From: Rhodoluna sp.
Lineage (GTDB): Bacteria; Actinomycetota; Actinomycetes; Actinomycetales; Microbacteriaceae
Length of the DNA: 20,787 nt
Assembly (NCBI GenBank): GCA_026393335.1
Contig: JAPLAJ010000055.1
Coordinates: 1 to 20,787, forward strand
Reading direction: 5' to 3'
Shown here: piece by piece, positions 12,751-19,901 of the stretch
Layout of the letters: the number at the start of each line of letters is the position of its first letter
Position numbering within the stretch: the stretch's first letter is position 1
Notes under the pieces: model-generated
What the model was told of the DNA's origin: nothing
The model's input: only the letters and a program-made list of their open reading frames with translations
Databases searched by the model: none
Program-made: the position numbers and the translations under genes

Positions 12751-14043
12751 ATGCCATCTGCTTTCAGCAGCAATCTCTTCTTTGCAACCAGCAAGGTACT
12801 GACCAAGGTCTTGAACTGGGTTGGCGACCCCATTGGGAGGCTGGAGAGCAGCTCAGATATGGCTGCTTTTGCGGAAACCATTCGATCGAAACCAGTTCAC
12901 AAGAGCATCACCGGACTGCTGGTTTCTGCCGACTATCAGATCTGTAGTGAGGTTCTTAAGTCACCCAATTGGAGAACACTACCGGAGTCAAACAATTTCT
13001 TTGAAAAGTTGTACCTGGGGGTAATTGCAGACTCAGAAAAGGCTGACCCGTTTCTTGACTCGATTATTGCAAAGGACGGAGAAGAGCATTCCAGAATCAA
13101 AAAGCTGATTCAACCAGCTTTCACCCATCGAGTAATGCAGAGCTGGAAGTCTTCCGCTGAGAAGATTGCTAAAGATCTTGTGAATCAAATAGATGACAAT
13201 TCAGAGATTGACTTCGTTGACTCTCTTGCCAATCCGCTACCTCTTGCAATGATTTGCGAAATACTTGGAGTTCCTCTTGAAGATCGAGATAAGTTTACAG
13301 ATTGGGGTAGAACGCTTGCCATCATCGGTCTCGACCAACCAAGAAGCACACAAGAGTTGCGCGAACTACAGGTGGCTTCCGATGAGCTAACAACCTACAT
13401 GGCCAAGCTTCTGGCCGAGAGAAAACATAATCCGCAAGAAGACCTTCTTTCTGTTCTCGCAAACGCCGAAAGCGAGGGCGACAAGCTAACCGATAGAGAG
13501 ATAATCGCAACTGCATCTTTCTTGCTAATCGCCGGCTTTGAGACGACCGTAAACCTACTTAGTGTTGGAACGCTTGTTCTTCTAGAAAACCGTGGTCAAC
13601 TAAAACAAGTTGCAGGTAATCCAGAACTCATTCCAAACCTCGTTGAAGAGGCATTGAGAGTTGTGTCTCCAGTTCAATACACGGCCAGAACTTCCGACTC
13701 GGATTTGCAGCTTTCGGATGGCACCAAGGTTCGACGAGGTCAGACCATCGCCCTAATCCTCACTGGGGCAAATCGTGACCCAGCCGTTTTTGATGACCCC
13801 AATAAATTCTTAGTTAGCCGAGAAAATGCTCGTCGAAACATTGCATTTGGCTACGGAGCACACCATTGCATTGGTGCACAGCTAGCACGACTGGAAGCAG
13901 AGACGCTCTGGCATGAGCTGCTCAAACGTTATCCAGATGTTGATTCCTGGCAGCAAATTGGAACCTCAAAGTTTCGTCCCGGGAAAACAATCAGAGGACT
14001 AGAGTCCATGCCGATGGTCCTTGGTTCGCGCGCGGGAAATTAG
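12751..14043 (+). CDS. Cytochrome P450 monooxygenase (bacterial class I type)
   Basis: This 430-residue soluble P450 binds haem and uses O2 and electrons to oxidise a small organic substrate. Diagnostic motifs are all present: the I-helix A261-G-F-E-T-T266 (here Glu replaces the more usual Asp, a common variant), ExxR at E300-R303, and the haem loop FGYGAHHCIG with the thiolate C373. No membrane anchor is seen, as usual for bacterial enzymes. The first 25 residues (MPSAFSSNLFFATSKVL) differ from the core and may be an extension. The ATG has AGGAG 6 nt upstream. No ferredoxin or ferredoxin reductase gene lies in the window, so redox partners must come from elsewhere. The next gene is an MFS exporter 4 nt after the stop. 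CYP family and substrate cannot be assigned by eye. Confidence 0.95.
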   Translation: MPSAFSSNLFFATSKVLTKVLNWVGDPIGRLESSSDMAAFAETIRSKPVHKSITGLLVSADYQICSEVLKSPNWRTLPESNNFFEKLYLGVIADSEKADPFLDSIIAKDGEEHSRIKKLIQPAFTHRVMQSWKSSAEKIAKDLVNQIDDNSEIDFVDSLANPLPLAMICEILGVPLEDRDKFTDWGRTLAIIGLDQPRSTQELRELQVASDELTTYMAKLLAERKHNPQEDLLSVLANAESEGDKLTDREIIATASFLLIAGFETTVNLLSVGTLVLLENRGQLKQVAGNPELIPNLVEEALRVVSPVQYTARTSDSDLQLSDGTKVRRGQTIALILTGANRDPAVFDDPNKFLVSRENARRNIAFGYGAHHCIGAQLARLEAETLWHELLKRYPDVDSWQQIGTSKFRPGKTIRGLESMPMVLGSRAGN

Positions 14044-14047
14044 TCAA

Positions 14048-15262
14048 ATGAAAAAAGCTCCGGGATCGAAAGTGCCCATCTTCTATCTTCAGATTTCTAA
14101 CTTCTTCTCTGGAGTTTCGAACTCGGTTGTGATGATTACAATCCCTTGGATCACGCTTGAGGTCACTGACTCCCCGGCTTTCGCAGGACTCGTGGTCGCG
14201 CTCTCGGCTATCCCTTCACTTCTTGTAGCGCCTTTTGGTGGAGTTCTGATAGCTAGGTTCGGAAGCAAAGCTGTAAGCATTTTTGCCGATCTACTCTCGG
14301 CTATGTCAGTAGTGGCATTCCCACTGCTAGCAATAACAGGAAATCTAACCGGTGCATCAATTCTGTTTTTTGCACTACTCGGAGCAGTTTTTGATCCACT
14401 CGGTTATACAGCTCGAAAGACCATGATTCAGACGGCCTCAGAAAAAGCAAAGTTTGACATCCACAGGTTGAATGGAATTCATGAAGGTCTTTTAGGAACG
14501 AGTTGGGTTATTGGTCCAGCACTAGGTGCATGGTTGGTTGCCCTAGTAGGAGCAGCAAATTCATTCTGGGTAGTTTGTGGATTCTTTGTGATTGCTGCAT
14601 TGGCAATCGCTATGGTCCGAAGTTCTGATTTACAGACTTCGACACCGGTTTCTTCGGAAAAAGCTAGTAGCTTTTCGAACTTGACTCTGGGGTTCAGAAG
14701 AATTTGGGAAGATCGCTTCCTTCGGACTTTGATTTTGGCAGTTCTTGTTATTGCAGCCATTTACTTACCCACAGAGTCGATAATCCTTCCAGTTCACTTT
14801 GAGTCAATCAACAAACCGTTGGATCTAGGAATTGTGATCTCAGCGCTGGCTGCAGGATCAACAATTAGTTCATTCGCATACTGCTGGCTAGTGCAGAGAA
14901 TGAGCGGAAAAGTTCTTATCAGGATTGCATTCATCGGGGCATCGCTTGGAACTCTAGGAATGGCATTCTTGCCAGGCTTTGCCCTGATGATTTTGTTTGC
15001 AGTAATTCTGGGCCTTTCCTGGGGACCTTTCAGCCCCTTTTTGACATCGAAGATTCAATCTCGTTTTCCAAGCCATGAGCACCCAATGGTATTCAGCGCT
15101 CAAACATCAGTTTTCTATGCAGCACCACCTTTAGGCATGCTTTTGGTCGGCTTTGGAGTTGAGGCCTTCGGTCTTTCGCCCACCTATCTCTTCCTAGCTG
15201 TAACCATGCTCATAGTTTCGGCCTTGGCACTTGTTTCAAGGCCAATCCGAACCGAAAGCTGA
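14048..15262 (+). CDS. MFS efflux transporter paired with the P450
   Basis: This 404-residue major facilitator has about twelve helices. The N-terminus (YLQISNFFSGVSNSVVMITIPW) and loop 2-3 (GGVLIARFGSKAV) resemble the MFS_3/enterobactin-exporter-like group. In the middle lies a cytoplasmic loop (RSSDLQTSTPVSSEKASS), and the C-terminal half contains FFLTSK-type and QTSVFYAAPPLGMLLVG segments. ATG 14048 was preferred over the in-frame TTG 14021, which would overlap the P450 end by 23 nt. A GGGAAA upstream gives only a weak ribosome site, so coupling to P450 translation is likely. It probably exports the P450 substrate or product. Both genes read away from the shared TetR operator. Confidence 0.85.
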   Translation: MKKAPGSKVPIFYLQISNFFSGVSNSVVMITIPWITLEVTDSPAFAGLVVALSAIPSLLVAPFGGVLIARFGSKAVSIFADLLSAMSVVAFPLLAITGNLTGASILFFALLGAVFDPLGYTARKTMIQTASEKAKFDIHRLNGIHEGLLGTSWVIGPALGAWLVALVGAANSFWVVCGFFVIAALAIAMVRSSDLQTSTPVSSEKASSFSNLTLGFRRIWEDRFLRTLILAVLVIAAIYLPTESIILPVHFESINKPLDLGIVISALAAGSTISSFAYCWLVQRMSGKVLIRIAFIGASLGTLGMAFLPGFALMILFAVILGLSWGPFSPFLTSKIQSRFPSHEHPMVFSAQTSVFYAAPPLGMLLVGFGVEAFGLSPTYLFLAVTMLIVSALALVSRPIRTES

Positions 15263-15319
15263 TTGATCGCAGCCTGATGTGTTTTGTTAAATAACTGCAC
15301 AAGGAATTGCACAAGCAGC

Positions 15320-15369
15320 AAAAACTCCCTTGATAAACGCCCCTACTAAGGCTCTAAATCAAGGGAGTT
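15320..15369 (-). terminator. Intrinsic terminator of tRNA-Ser, homologous to the one at 11558-11605
   Basis: AACTCCCTTGAT and ATCAAGGGAGTT (ending 15369) form a perfect 12-bp stem around a 23-nt loop, followed on the minus strand by a U-run. It begins 3 nt after the tRNA-Ser CCA end. It shares the stem frame and the loop segment GCTCT-AATCA with the terminator at 11558-11605, but has T:A where that one has C:G. Confidence 0.85.
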
Positions 15370-15371
15370 GC

Positions 15372-15459
15372 TGGCGGAGAATGGGGGATTCGAACCCCCG
15401 AGGGCTTGCACCCAACACGCTTTCCAAGCGTGCGCCATAGGCCACTAGGCGAATTCTCC
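15372..15459 (-). tRNA. tRNA-Ser (anticodon GGA)
   Basis: This is an 88-nt class II tRNA. The acceptor arms GGAGAAT / ATTCTCC pair perfectly, with discriminator G and an encoded CCA. The anticodon stem CACGC/GCGTG encloses the loop TTGGAAA, giving anticodon GGA (reads UCC/UCU). The T arm is GGGGG-TTCGAAT-CCCCC. A 16-nt variable arm with a GGG/CCC stem is as expected for tRNA-Ser. An intrinsic terminator follows immediately. Confidence 0.98.
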
Positions 15460-15585
15460 TGGGATGTATCTCGGTCTTGTCTAGTTTAGTTGCCTTAGGA
15501 CACCCGAAACCAATTGGTTCAGGCTCAGGCAAGAGCCCCATGTCTGAAGCGGAGGGTAGGGTGATATCTAACTAGAGGAGTAAAC

Positions 15586-16368
15586 ATGTTGGGTTTATCT
15601 AAGAGGCAAACTAACTGGTTGTTGATTTTTGCCGCATTCTTTATCGGCTGTCTCTGGACTTGGCTAGATAACAGGGCTAAGGGTGATAACTCCGGTTACA
15701 TGCTGGTGGTGTTCAGCTTTGCCTTCCTTGTCTCCTTTTCCACTTATCTGTTTCTTAGATCGAGAGACAGGAAGCGTGACGCTCTTGAATCGCTGGAGAA
15801 GCAGATGGCAATTCTTGATCGCATGTCTGAGGGAACCTTTGAAGAGGAAGACTACGTATTTGCCACGCAAAAAGATGAAGTTGTTATAGCTAGAGTAAAT
15901 CAAACCATGCTTAGAGAGTTTAGAAGTAATGGCTCCACTAGTTCAGGTGGTTTTGGAGGAGTGAGTTTTCCAGTCTTTGGCAGAGTCAGAGGTAATGTCG
16001 GAGGATACTCGGGCAAGAGCAGAAGAAACCCAGAAGAATCCACACCTATAGATGTTGGTACATCCACTTATACAAATCAACGAATCGTCTTTGCTGGGGA
16101 GAATGTGGTCCGAGAGTTTGACCTGGACAAGTTAGTAAACCTTGAGGCAGGCGACAACGGAATCACAGTCACCATCGCTGTTTCTAACCGAGATAAAGCA
16201 TCAGTGTTGGCATCGGTGAACTTCGATGATCTAACCCCAGGTATTGCGGCCAGCATTGCGGTTGCTTATCAAGAAGGTGGCAAGGCTGAGGCGCTGAAGA
16301 AAATCAATGAGACCAAGCAGCAAATCCAAGACGCTCTAGCCCTAGAGAGAGCTAAGTCTGCCAAGTAG
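15586..16368 (+). CDS. Unrecognised two-TM membrane-anchored protein
   Basis: This 260-residue protein has two hydrophobic helices at about residues 10-27 and 38-57 with a short outside loop. A long cytoplasmic part follows. It starts with a charged helix (about 59-90), continues through a Gly/Ser-rich flexible stretch (115-145, GSTSSGGFGGVSFPVFGRVRG), and reaches a compact beta-rich part (160-215, TYTNQRIVFAGENVVREFDLDKLVNLE). The tail is an amphipathic coiled-coil-like segment (KAEALKKINETKQQIQDALALERAK). The beta-rich part with its TNQRIVF signature resembles a bacterial PH/GRAM-like lipid- or protein-binding module, but that is a guess. AGAGGAG lies 5 nt before the ATG. It stands alone between tRNA-Ser and the SRP RNA gene. 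Confidence 0.65.
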   Translation: MLGLSKRQTNWLLIFAAFFIGCLWTWLDNRAKGDNSGYMLVVFSFAFLVSFSTYLFLRSRDRKRDALESLEKQMAILDRMSEGTFEEEDYVFATQKDEVVIARVNQTMLREFRSNGSTSSGGFGGVSFPVFGRVRGNVGGYSGKSRRNPEESTPIDVGTSTYTNQRIVFAGENVVREFDLDKLVNLEAGDNGITVTIAVSNRDKASVLASVNFDDLTPGIAASIAVAYQEGGKAEALKKINETKQQIQDALALERAKSAK

Positions 16369-16397
16369 GACTAGGAAATAGAGCCCTTTTCAAGGTT

Positions 16398-16403
16398 TAG
16401 AAT
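16398..16403 (+). promoter_or_regulatory. -10 element of the SRP RNA gene
   Basis: TAGAAT is followed by 6 nt and then G16410, the first base of the predicted SRP RNA terminal stem. I see no good -35. Because the RNA 5' end is set independently by its folding, this supports the TANNNT-N6-start rule used for leaderless genes here. Confidence 0.55.
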
Positions 16404-16409
16404 AGGACT

Positions 16410-16499
16410 GGACTCCCCGTGCGGCGTCACCTCGGCTAACTCCCCCAGGATCGAAAGATAGCAAGGGTAACTGGGCTCTGATGGGTGTGCGGGGAGTCT
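16410..16499 (+). ncRNA. ffs: Small bacterial signal recognition particle RNA (4.5S)
   Basis: The terminal stem pairs GACTCCCC (16411-16418) with GGGGAGTC (16491-16498). The apical domain contains CCCCCAGG, a GAAA-type tetraloop (TCGAAAGA) and the asymmetric bulge sequence AGCAAGGG with GGTAACTGGG, the Ffh-binding domain IV core in its actinobacterial form. It targets nascent membrane and secretory proteins with Ffh/FtsY. It lies between the two-TM protein and the zinc-ribbon genes, close to dnaX, a location seen in several Actinobacteria. Confidence 0.93.
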
Positions 16500-16515
16500 T
16501 TCAATGTCTTGCCAG

Positions 16516-16950
16516 TTATGGCTTATCGGATGATTCACGCAAAGCGAATAGACCCGCTATCACAACGACTAACCCAACAATTCCAATTGGCACCATCATC
16601 ACATGTTGGAGGCCAACCCCTGGGTTGTTGTCAGTTCTTAGATACTCTCCTGTGCTTTGAAAAGTGATTAGGGCAAAGACCATAATCGCTAACCCGATGA
16701 TGATAAAAATGATGCCAACCACTTTCGAGAACTTGGAAGAAGAAGCAGAAATCTGAATAGATTCTTCAGCTATCAACATGTTCCTACTGCTTCCACATTT
16801 CTGACAGTGCGATTGATCTGGCGACAGTTCGTTCTCGCATACAGCGCATGAGTTTGGTTCTGTAGATATTGGAAAAACTAGTTTCGACCCGCAACCACCG
16901 CAGAATCCATCAGTACTGTTCATCTCGCGATCGCAATTTTGACATTTCAT
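16516..16950 (-). CDS. Double zinc-ribbon membrane protein
   Basis: This 144-residue protein starts with two zinc-ribbon units: C3-x2-C6 paired with CGGCG (about 17-21), and CAVC (about 35-38) paired with CQKC (about 49-52). A polar linker and two hydrophobic helices (about 74-97 and 117-137) follow. Zinc-ribbon plus helices is a common architecture among uncharacterised bacterial membrane proteins; the ribbon probably mediates protein contacts and need not bind DNA. The ATG at 16950 has a purine-rich GAAAGAG upstream. It lies 25 nt after a similar zinc-ribbon gene on the same strand, so the two form a probable operon. Confidence 0.72.
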   Translation of the reverse strand: MKCQNCDREMNSTDGFCGGCGSKLVFPISTEPNSCAVCENELSPDQSHCQKCGSSRNMLIAEESIQISASSSKFSKVVGIIFIIIGLAIMVFALITFQSTGEYLRTDNNPGVGLQHVMMVPIGIVGLVVVIAGLFALRESSDKP

Positions 16951-16975
16951 AGCTATCTCTTTCTATTAGTAGTTT

Positions 16976-17290
16976 TCAGGTGGTTAAGAAGTTCCAGAAT
17001 CTCTTCAAGAGAATCAGAGGCATAAGACTGGATAAGAAACCTACACCAACGTAGAACCAGACTGTGAAGAACGGAAACTCTCCGGATATCGCTCTTTCAA
17101 CCAAGTCTGGATTCATAAGCCCGACTAGATACTGAAGAAGTCCAAGAATCAGTAAAAGCAGCAACCCCATGCTGGCATTGAAGACCATTAGGCGAGTTAG
17201 AAAACTTCTCTTTGTGCGCCTTGATCCGCAGGTGCGACACCACTGATCATCCTGGATGAACTCCGTGCCACATTCGCGACAATGTTTCAT
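16976..17290 (-). CDS. Single zinc-ribbon membrane protein
   Basis: This 104-residue protein has one N-terminal zinc ribbon (MKHCRECGTEF with QWCRTCGSRR; four cysteines as CxxC...CxxC). A basic stretch and two hydrophobic helices (about 37-58 and 73-97) follow. The start was placed at ATG 17290, with a GGGGAA upstream, because the 29-residue longer frame adds sequence unlike the family. It is partner to the adjacent double-ribbon gene. It is divergent from dnaX and about 155 nt away. No function can be assigned. Confidence 0.7.
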   Translation of the reverse strand: MKHCRECGTEFIQDDQWCRTCGSRRTKRSFLTRLMVFNASMGLLLLLILGLLQYLVGLMNPDLVERAISGEFPFFTVWFYVGVGFLSSLMPLILLKRFWNFLTT

Positions 17291-17433
17291 TGTTCCCCGA
17301 AAATAGGTCACGATTGTGTCTTTTGCTTTCACGCTGAACTTCTTCAAGTTGCCCCCTATAAGCACCCATGAGTGCATTTTACAAGGATTTACAGGAAGTC
17401 AAGAGATAGCCCTTGAAGGCGTAAAAAAAGACT

Positions 17434-17439
17434 TAAACT
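17434..17439 (+). promoter_or_regulatory. Leaderless -10 element of dnaX
   Basis: TAAACT is followed by CTAAGA (6 nt) and the GTG start of dnaX. A TTGAAG at 17413-17418 lies 15 nt upstream of the -10 as a possible -35. There is no Shine-Dalgarno before the GTG, which supports a leaderless transcript. Confidence 0.55.
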
Positions 17440-17445
17440 CTAAGA

Positions 17446-19215
17446 GTGTCCACAGCTCTTTATCGTCGTTATCGCCCAGAGTCCTTCTCGGAACTCATTG
17501 GGCAGACTCAAGTTACCGTGCCTTTGATGGCTGCTTTGCGTAGCGACCGAGTGAACCATGCCTATTTGTTTAGTGGACCTAGAGGTTGCGGTAAGACTAC
17601 CTCTGCCCGAATCCTTGCTCGTTGTTTGAACTGTGCTGAAGGACCGACCGATACTCCTTGTGGCAAGTGTGCATCTTGTATTGAACTTTCAAGAGATGGT
17701 TCAGGATCTCTGGATGTAATTGAAATTGATGCTGCTAGTCACAACAAAGTTGAAGACGCTAGAGAGCTTAGAGAACGTATTGCTTTTGCTCCATCGAGAG
17801 ATAGATTCAAGATCTTTATTCTTGATGAGGCTCACATGGTTACTAAAGATGGATTCAATGCTCTCTTGAAGGTAGTTGAAGAACCACCTGCCCACGTGAA
17901 GTTCATCTTTGCTACCACTGAGCCTGAAAAAGTTATTTCAACTATTCGTTCAAGAACTCACCACTATCCTTTCCGTCTAGTTCCACCTGCTCAAATGATT
18001 GAGTACCTAGGTGAGATGATTGCAGCCGAAAAGGCAACCGTTGATGAGGGTGTTTTGAGCTTGGTTGTTAGATCAGGTGGGGGATCTGTTCGTGACTCTT
18101 TATCTCTTCTAGATCAACTGCTAGCTGGTTCTGAAAAGAACCACGTTACTTATGAGCGTGCAGTTGGTCTACTTGGCTACACCGACTCAGCTCTACTTGA
18201 TACCTTCATTGAAGCTTTTGGTAAAGGTGATGCTTCTGAAGTGTTTGCAAGCGTTGACCAGGTTATTCAAAGTGGTCAAGACCCTTCACGCTTTGTTGAA
18301 GATTTACTTGAGCGCATTAGAGATCTAATTGTTGTTGGTTCTACAGGAGAGAAGGCAAAGACAGTTTTGCGCGATATTCCTCAAGATCAACTAGAGCGCA
18401 TGAGATTACAGGTTGAAAGATTTGGCAAAGCTGAACTAACTTATGCAGCAGAAGTAATTGCTGAAGGCCTAACTCGCATGAATGGTGCAACTAGCCCTAA
18501 GTTACAGCTAGAACTTATGGTTGCCAAAGTATTAGTGCCAGCTCAAGACTCAACTGAGACAGGTTCTCTTGCTCGCATTGACAGACTTGAGCGTCGCATG
18601 GGCTTAGGCGGTAACGCACCTGCTCAAGCAGCTGCTCCTGTTGCTTCAGCTCCAGCGCCTGTTTCAACTCAAACAGCAGCGGTAGCTGGTGTTGCCCCTG
18701 TTGTCATAGCGCCAATAACTAATCAGATTCCTGTAGTAAGTGATGTGGTTGCACCTGCGGTTACCTGGGAAATGATGAAGAGTTCTTGGGATGAGATCAA
18801 GACTAAGTTATCTACTATCTCCAGATCTGCTTGGTTAGTTGTTAACCCACAAACGCCTGTTGCCTTTGACGGTCAAGTTCTAGACATTTTGTTTGCTAAC
18901 GAACACGATAAAAATGTTTTCAAGGACGGTGGACAAAACAGTCCTAGCGAATTACTTCGCAAAGCAATAATGGAAGTACTAGGTGTTCGTGTTCAGTACC
19001 GAGCTGCTATTTCAACTGCGGGCGAGCCAATTGTTCAGGTGTCCAAACCTGTGGCAGCAGCGCCAACCGAACCTATCGCTAAGGTAGTTGAGCCAGAAAC
19101 TGATAAGAGTAAAGAAGTCAATGAGAACAGGAACAAACTCATCGATGAGGATTCAATAGTTGGTGATTCGGTTCTTCGTAATCTTCTAGGTGCCGAACCT
19201 ATTGAAGGAAACTAA
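17446..19215 (+). CDS. dnaX: DNA polymerase III subunit gamma/tau
   Basis: This is a 589-residue clamp-loader ATPase that opens the sliding clamp and organises the replisome. The family N-terminus is clear (ALYRRYRPESFSELIGQ). It is followed by Walker A G44-PRGCGKT (44-51), the zinc module cysteines C63, C72, C75 and C78, Walker B ILDEAHM, and the sensor-1 region FIFATTEPEKV with arginine SRTHHY. The C-terminal third contains an Ala/Pro/Val-rich linker (about 395-440) and a variable tail domain. The start GTG 17446 gives the standard N-terminus. I found no slippery A-run at the position used for frameshifting in E. coli, so only the full-length product is expected. recR follows after 4 nt. 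Confidence 0.97.
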   Translation: MSTALYRRYRPESFSELIGQTQVTVPLMAALRSDRVNHAYLFSGPRGCGKTTSARILARCLNCAEGPTDTPCGKCASCIELSRDGSGSLDVIEIDAASHNKVEDARELRERIAFAPSRDRFKIFILDEAHMVTKDGFNALLKVVEEPPAHVKFIFATTEPEKVISTIRSRTHHYPFRLVPPAQMIEYLGEMIAAEKATVDEGVLSLVVRSGGGSVRDSLSLLDQLLAGSEKNHVTYERAVGLLGYTDSALLDTFIEAFGKGDASEVFASVDQVIQSGQDPSRFVEDLLERIRDLIVVGSTGEKAKTVLRDIPQDQLERMRLQVERFGKAELTYAAEVIAEGLTRMNGATSPKLQLELMVAKVLVPAQDSTETGSLARIDRLERRMGLGGNAPAQAAAPVASAPAPVSTQTAAVAGVAPVVIAPITNQIPVVSDVVAPAVTWEMMKSSWDEIKTKLSTISRSAWLVVNPQTPVAFDGQVLDILFANEHDKNVFKDGGQNSPSELLRKAIMEVLGVRVQYRAAISTAGEPIVQVSKPVAAAPTEPIAKVVEPETDKSKEVNENRNKLIDEDSIVGDSVLRNLLGAEPIEGN

Positions 19216-19219
19216 TTAG

Positions 19220-19816
19220 ATGTATGAAGGTGTTGTTCAAGATCTAATTGATGCTTTATCTCGATTACCTGGAGTTGGACCTAAGTCTGCTCAACGTATT
19301 GCTTTCTATCTAATTCAAACTGATGATGATCAAGCACAAGAGTTAGCCAAGATTCTTTTAGAGGCTAAAGAGAGAGTTCGTTTTTGTGCAACTTGTTTCA
19401 ACGTAGCTGAACACGAGTTCTGTAACATCTGTAGAGACCCAAGAAGAACTAAAGAAGCTATCTGTGTGGTTGAAGAATCTAAAGATGTGCAAGCAATTGA
19501 GAGAACTAGAGAGTTCCGTGGTTTCTACCATGTACTAGGTGGAGCTATTAGCCCTATTGAAGGTATTGGTCCAGATAACCTTCGTATTCGTGAACTGATG
19601 TCTAGATTGAATGACCCTGAAATCAAGGAAGTCATTATTGCTACCGATCCAAACCTTGAAGGTGAAGCTACAGCAACTTATTTGACCAGGTTGCTAGTTC
19701 CACTGGGTATTACTGTTAGCCGCTTGGCTTCAGGCCTGCCGGTAGGTGGAGACCTTGAATATGCTGATGAAGTGACCCTGGGTAGAGCCTTTGAGGGTCG
19801 TCGAGTAGTTAGTTAG
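19220..19816 (+). CDS. recR: Recombination mediator protein RecR
   Basis: This 198-residue RecR helps RecO/RecF load RecA at gaps. Domains in order: an N-terminal helix-hairpin-helix (LSRLPGVGPKSAQRIAFYL, about 13-31), a C4 zinc finger (C56, C59, C68, C71), and a Toprim domain starting near residue 79 (AICVVEESKDV, IIATDPNLEGEATA). The C-terminal Walker-B-like/tail segment LASGLPVGGDLEYADEVTLGRAFEGR is very conserved. The length is normal. It forms the usual dnaX-recR operon, with AAGGAA about 10 nt before the ATG. Confidence 0.97.
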   Translation: MYEGVVQDLIDALSRLPGVGPKSAQRIAFYLIQTDDDQAQELAKILLEAKERVRFCATCFNVAEHEFCNICRDPRRTKEAICVVEESKDVQAIERTREFRGFYHVLGGAISPIEGIGPDNLRIRELMSRLNDPEIKEVIIATDPNLEGEATATYLTRLLVPLGITVSRLASGLPVGGDLEYADEVTLGRAFEGRRVVS

Positions 19817-19901
19817 CATTGGTTTTAGGCCCTTTTCGTGGGCTAAACTTGTTGAGTTCAGCGTTGAATTACCCCCCTCTTTCCTTATCTGGAGATTCCA
19901 A

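Noticed and set aside
15296..15315. TGCACAAG direct repeat after the MFS gene
   Set aside because: Only 8 bp repeated at 12-bp spacing, with no link to a promoter or structure.
15359..15541. 60-codon minus-strand frame over tRNA-Ser
   Set aside because: It runs through the tRNA and its terminator and is a chance frame.
17926..17940. A-run in dnaX as a programmed frameshift site giving a short gamma subunit
   Set aside because: The run lies in the ATPase core, far from the domain III/IV boundary, and has no stop in the shifted frame plus stem-loop arrangement that I can see.
19824..19855. Hairpin TTTAGGCCC / GGGCTAAA between recR and lysC as a terminator
   Set aside because: The stem has a bulge and is not followed by a U-run on either strand, so it is not a convincing intrinsic terminator; lysC may have its own promoter here but none is clear.
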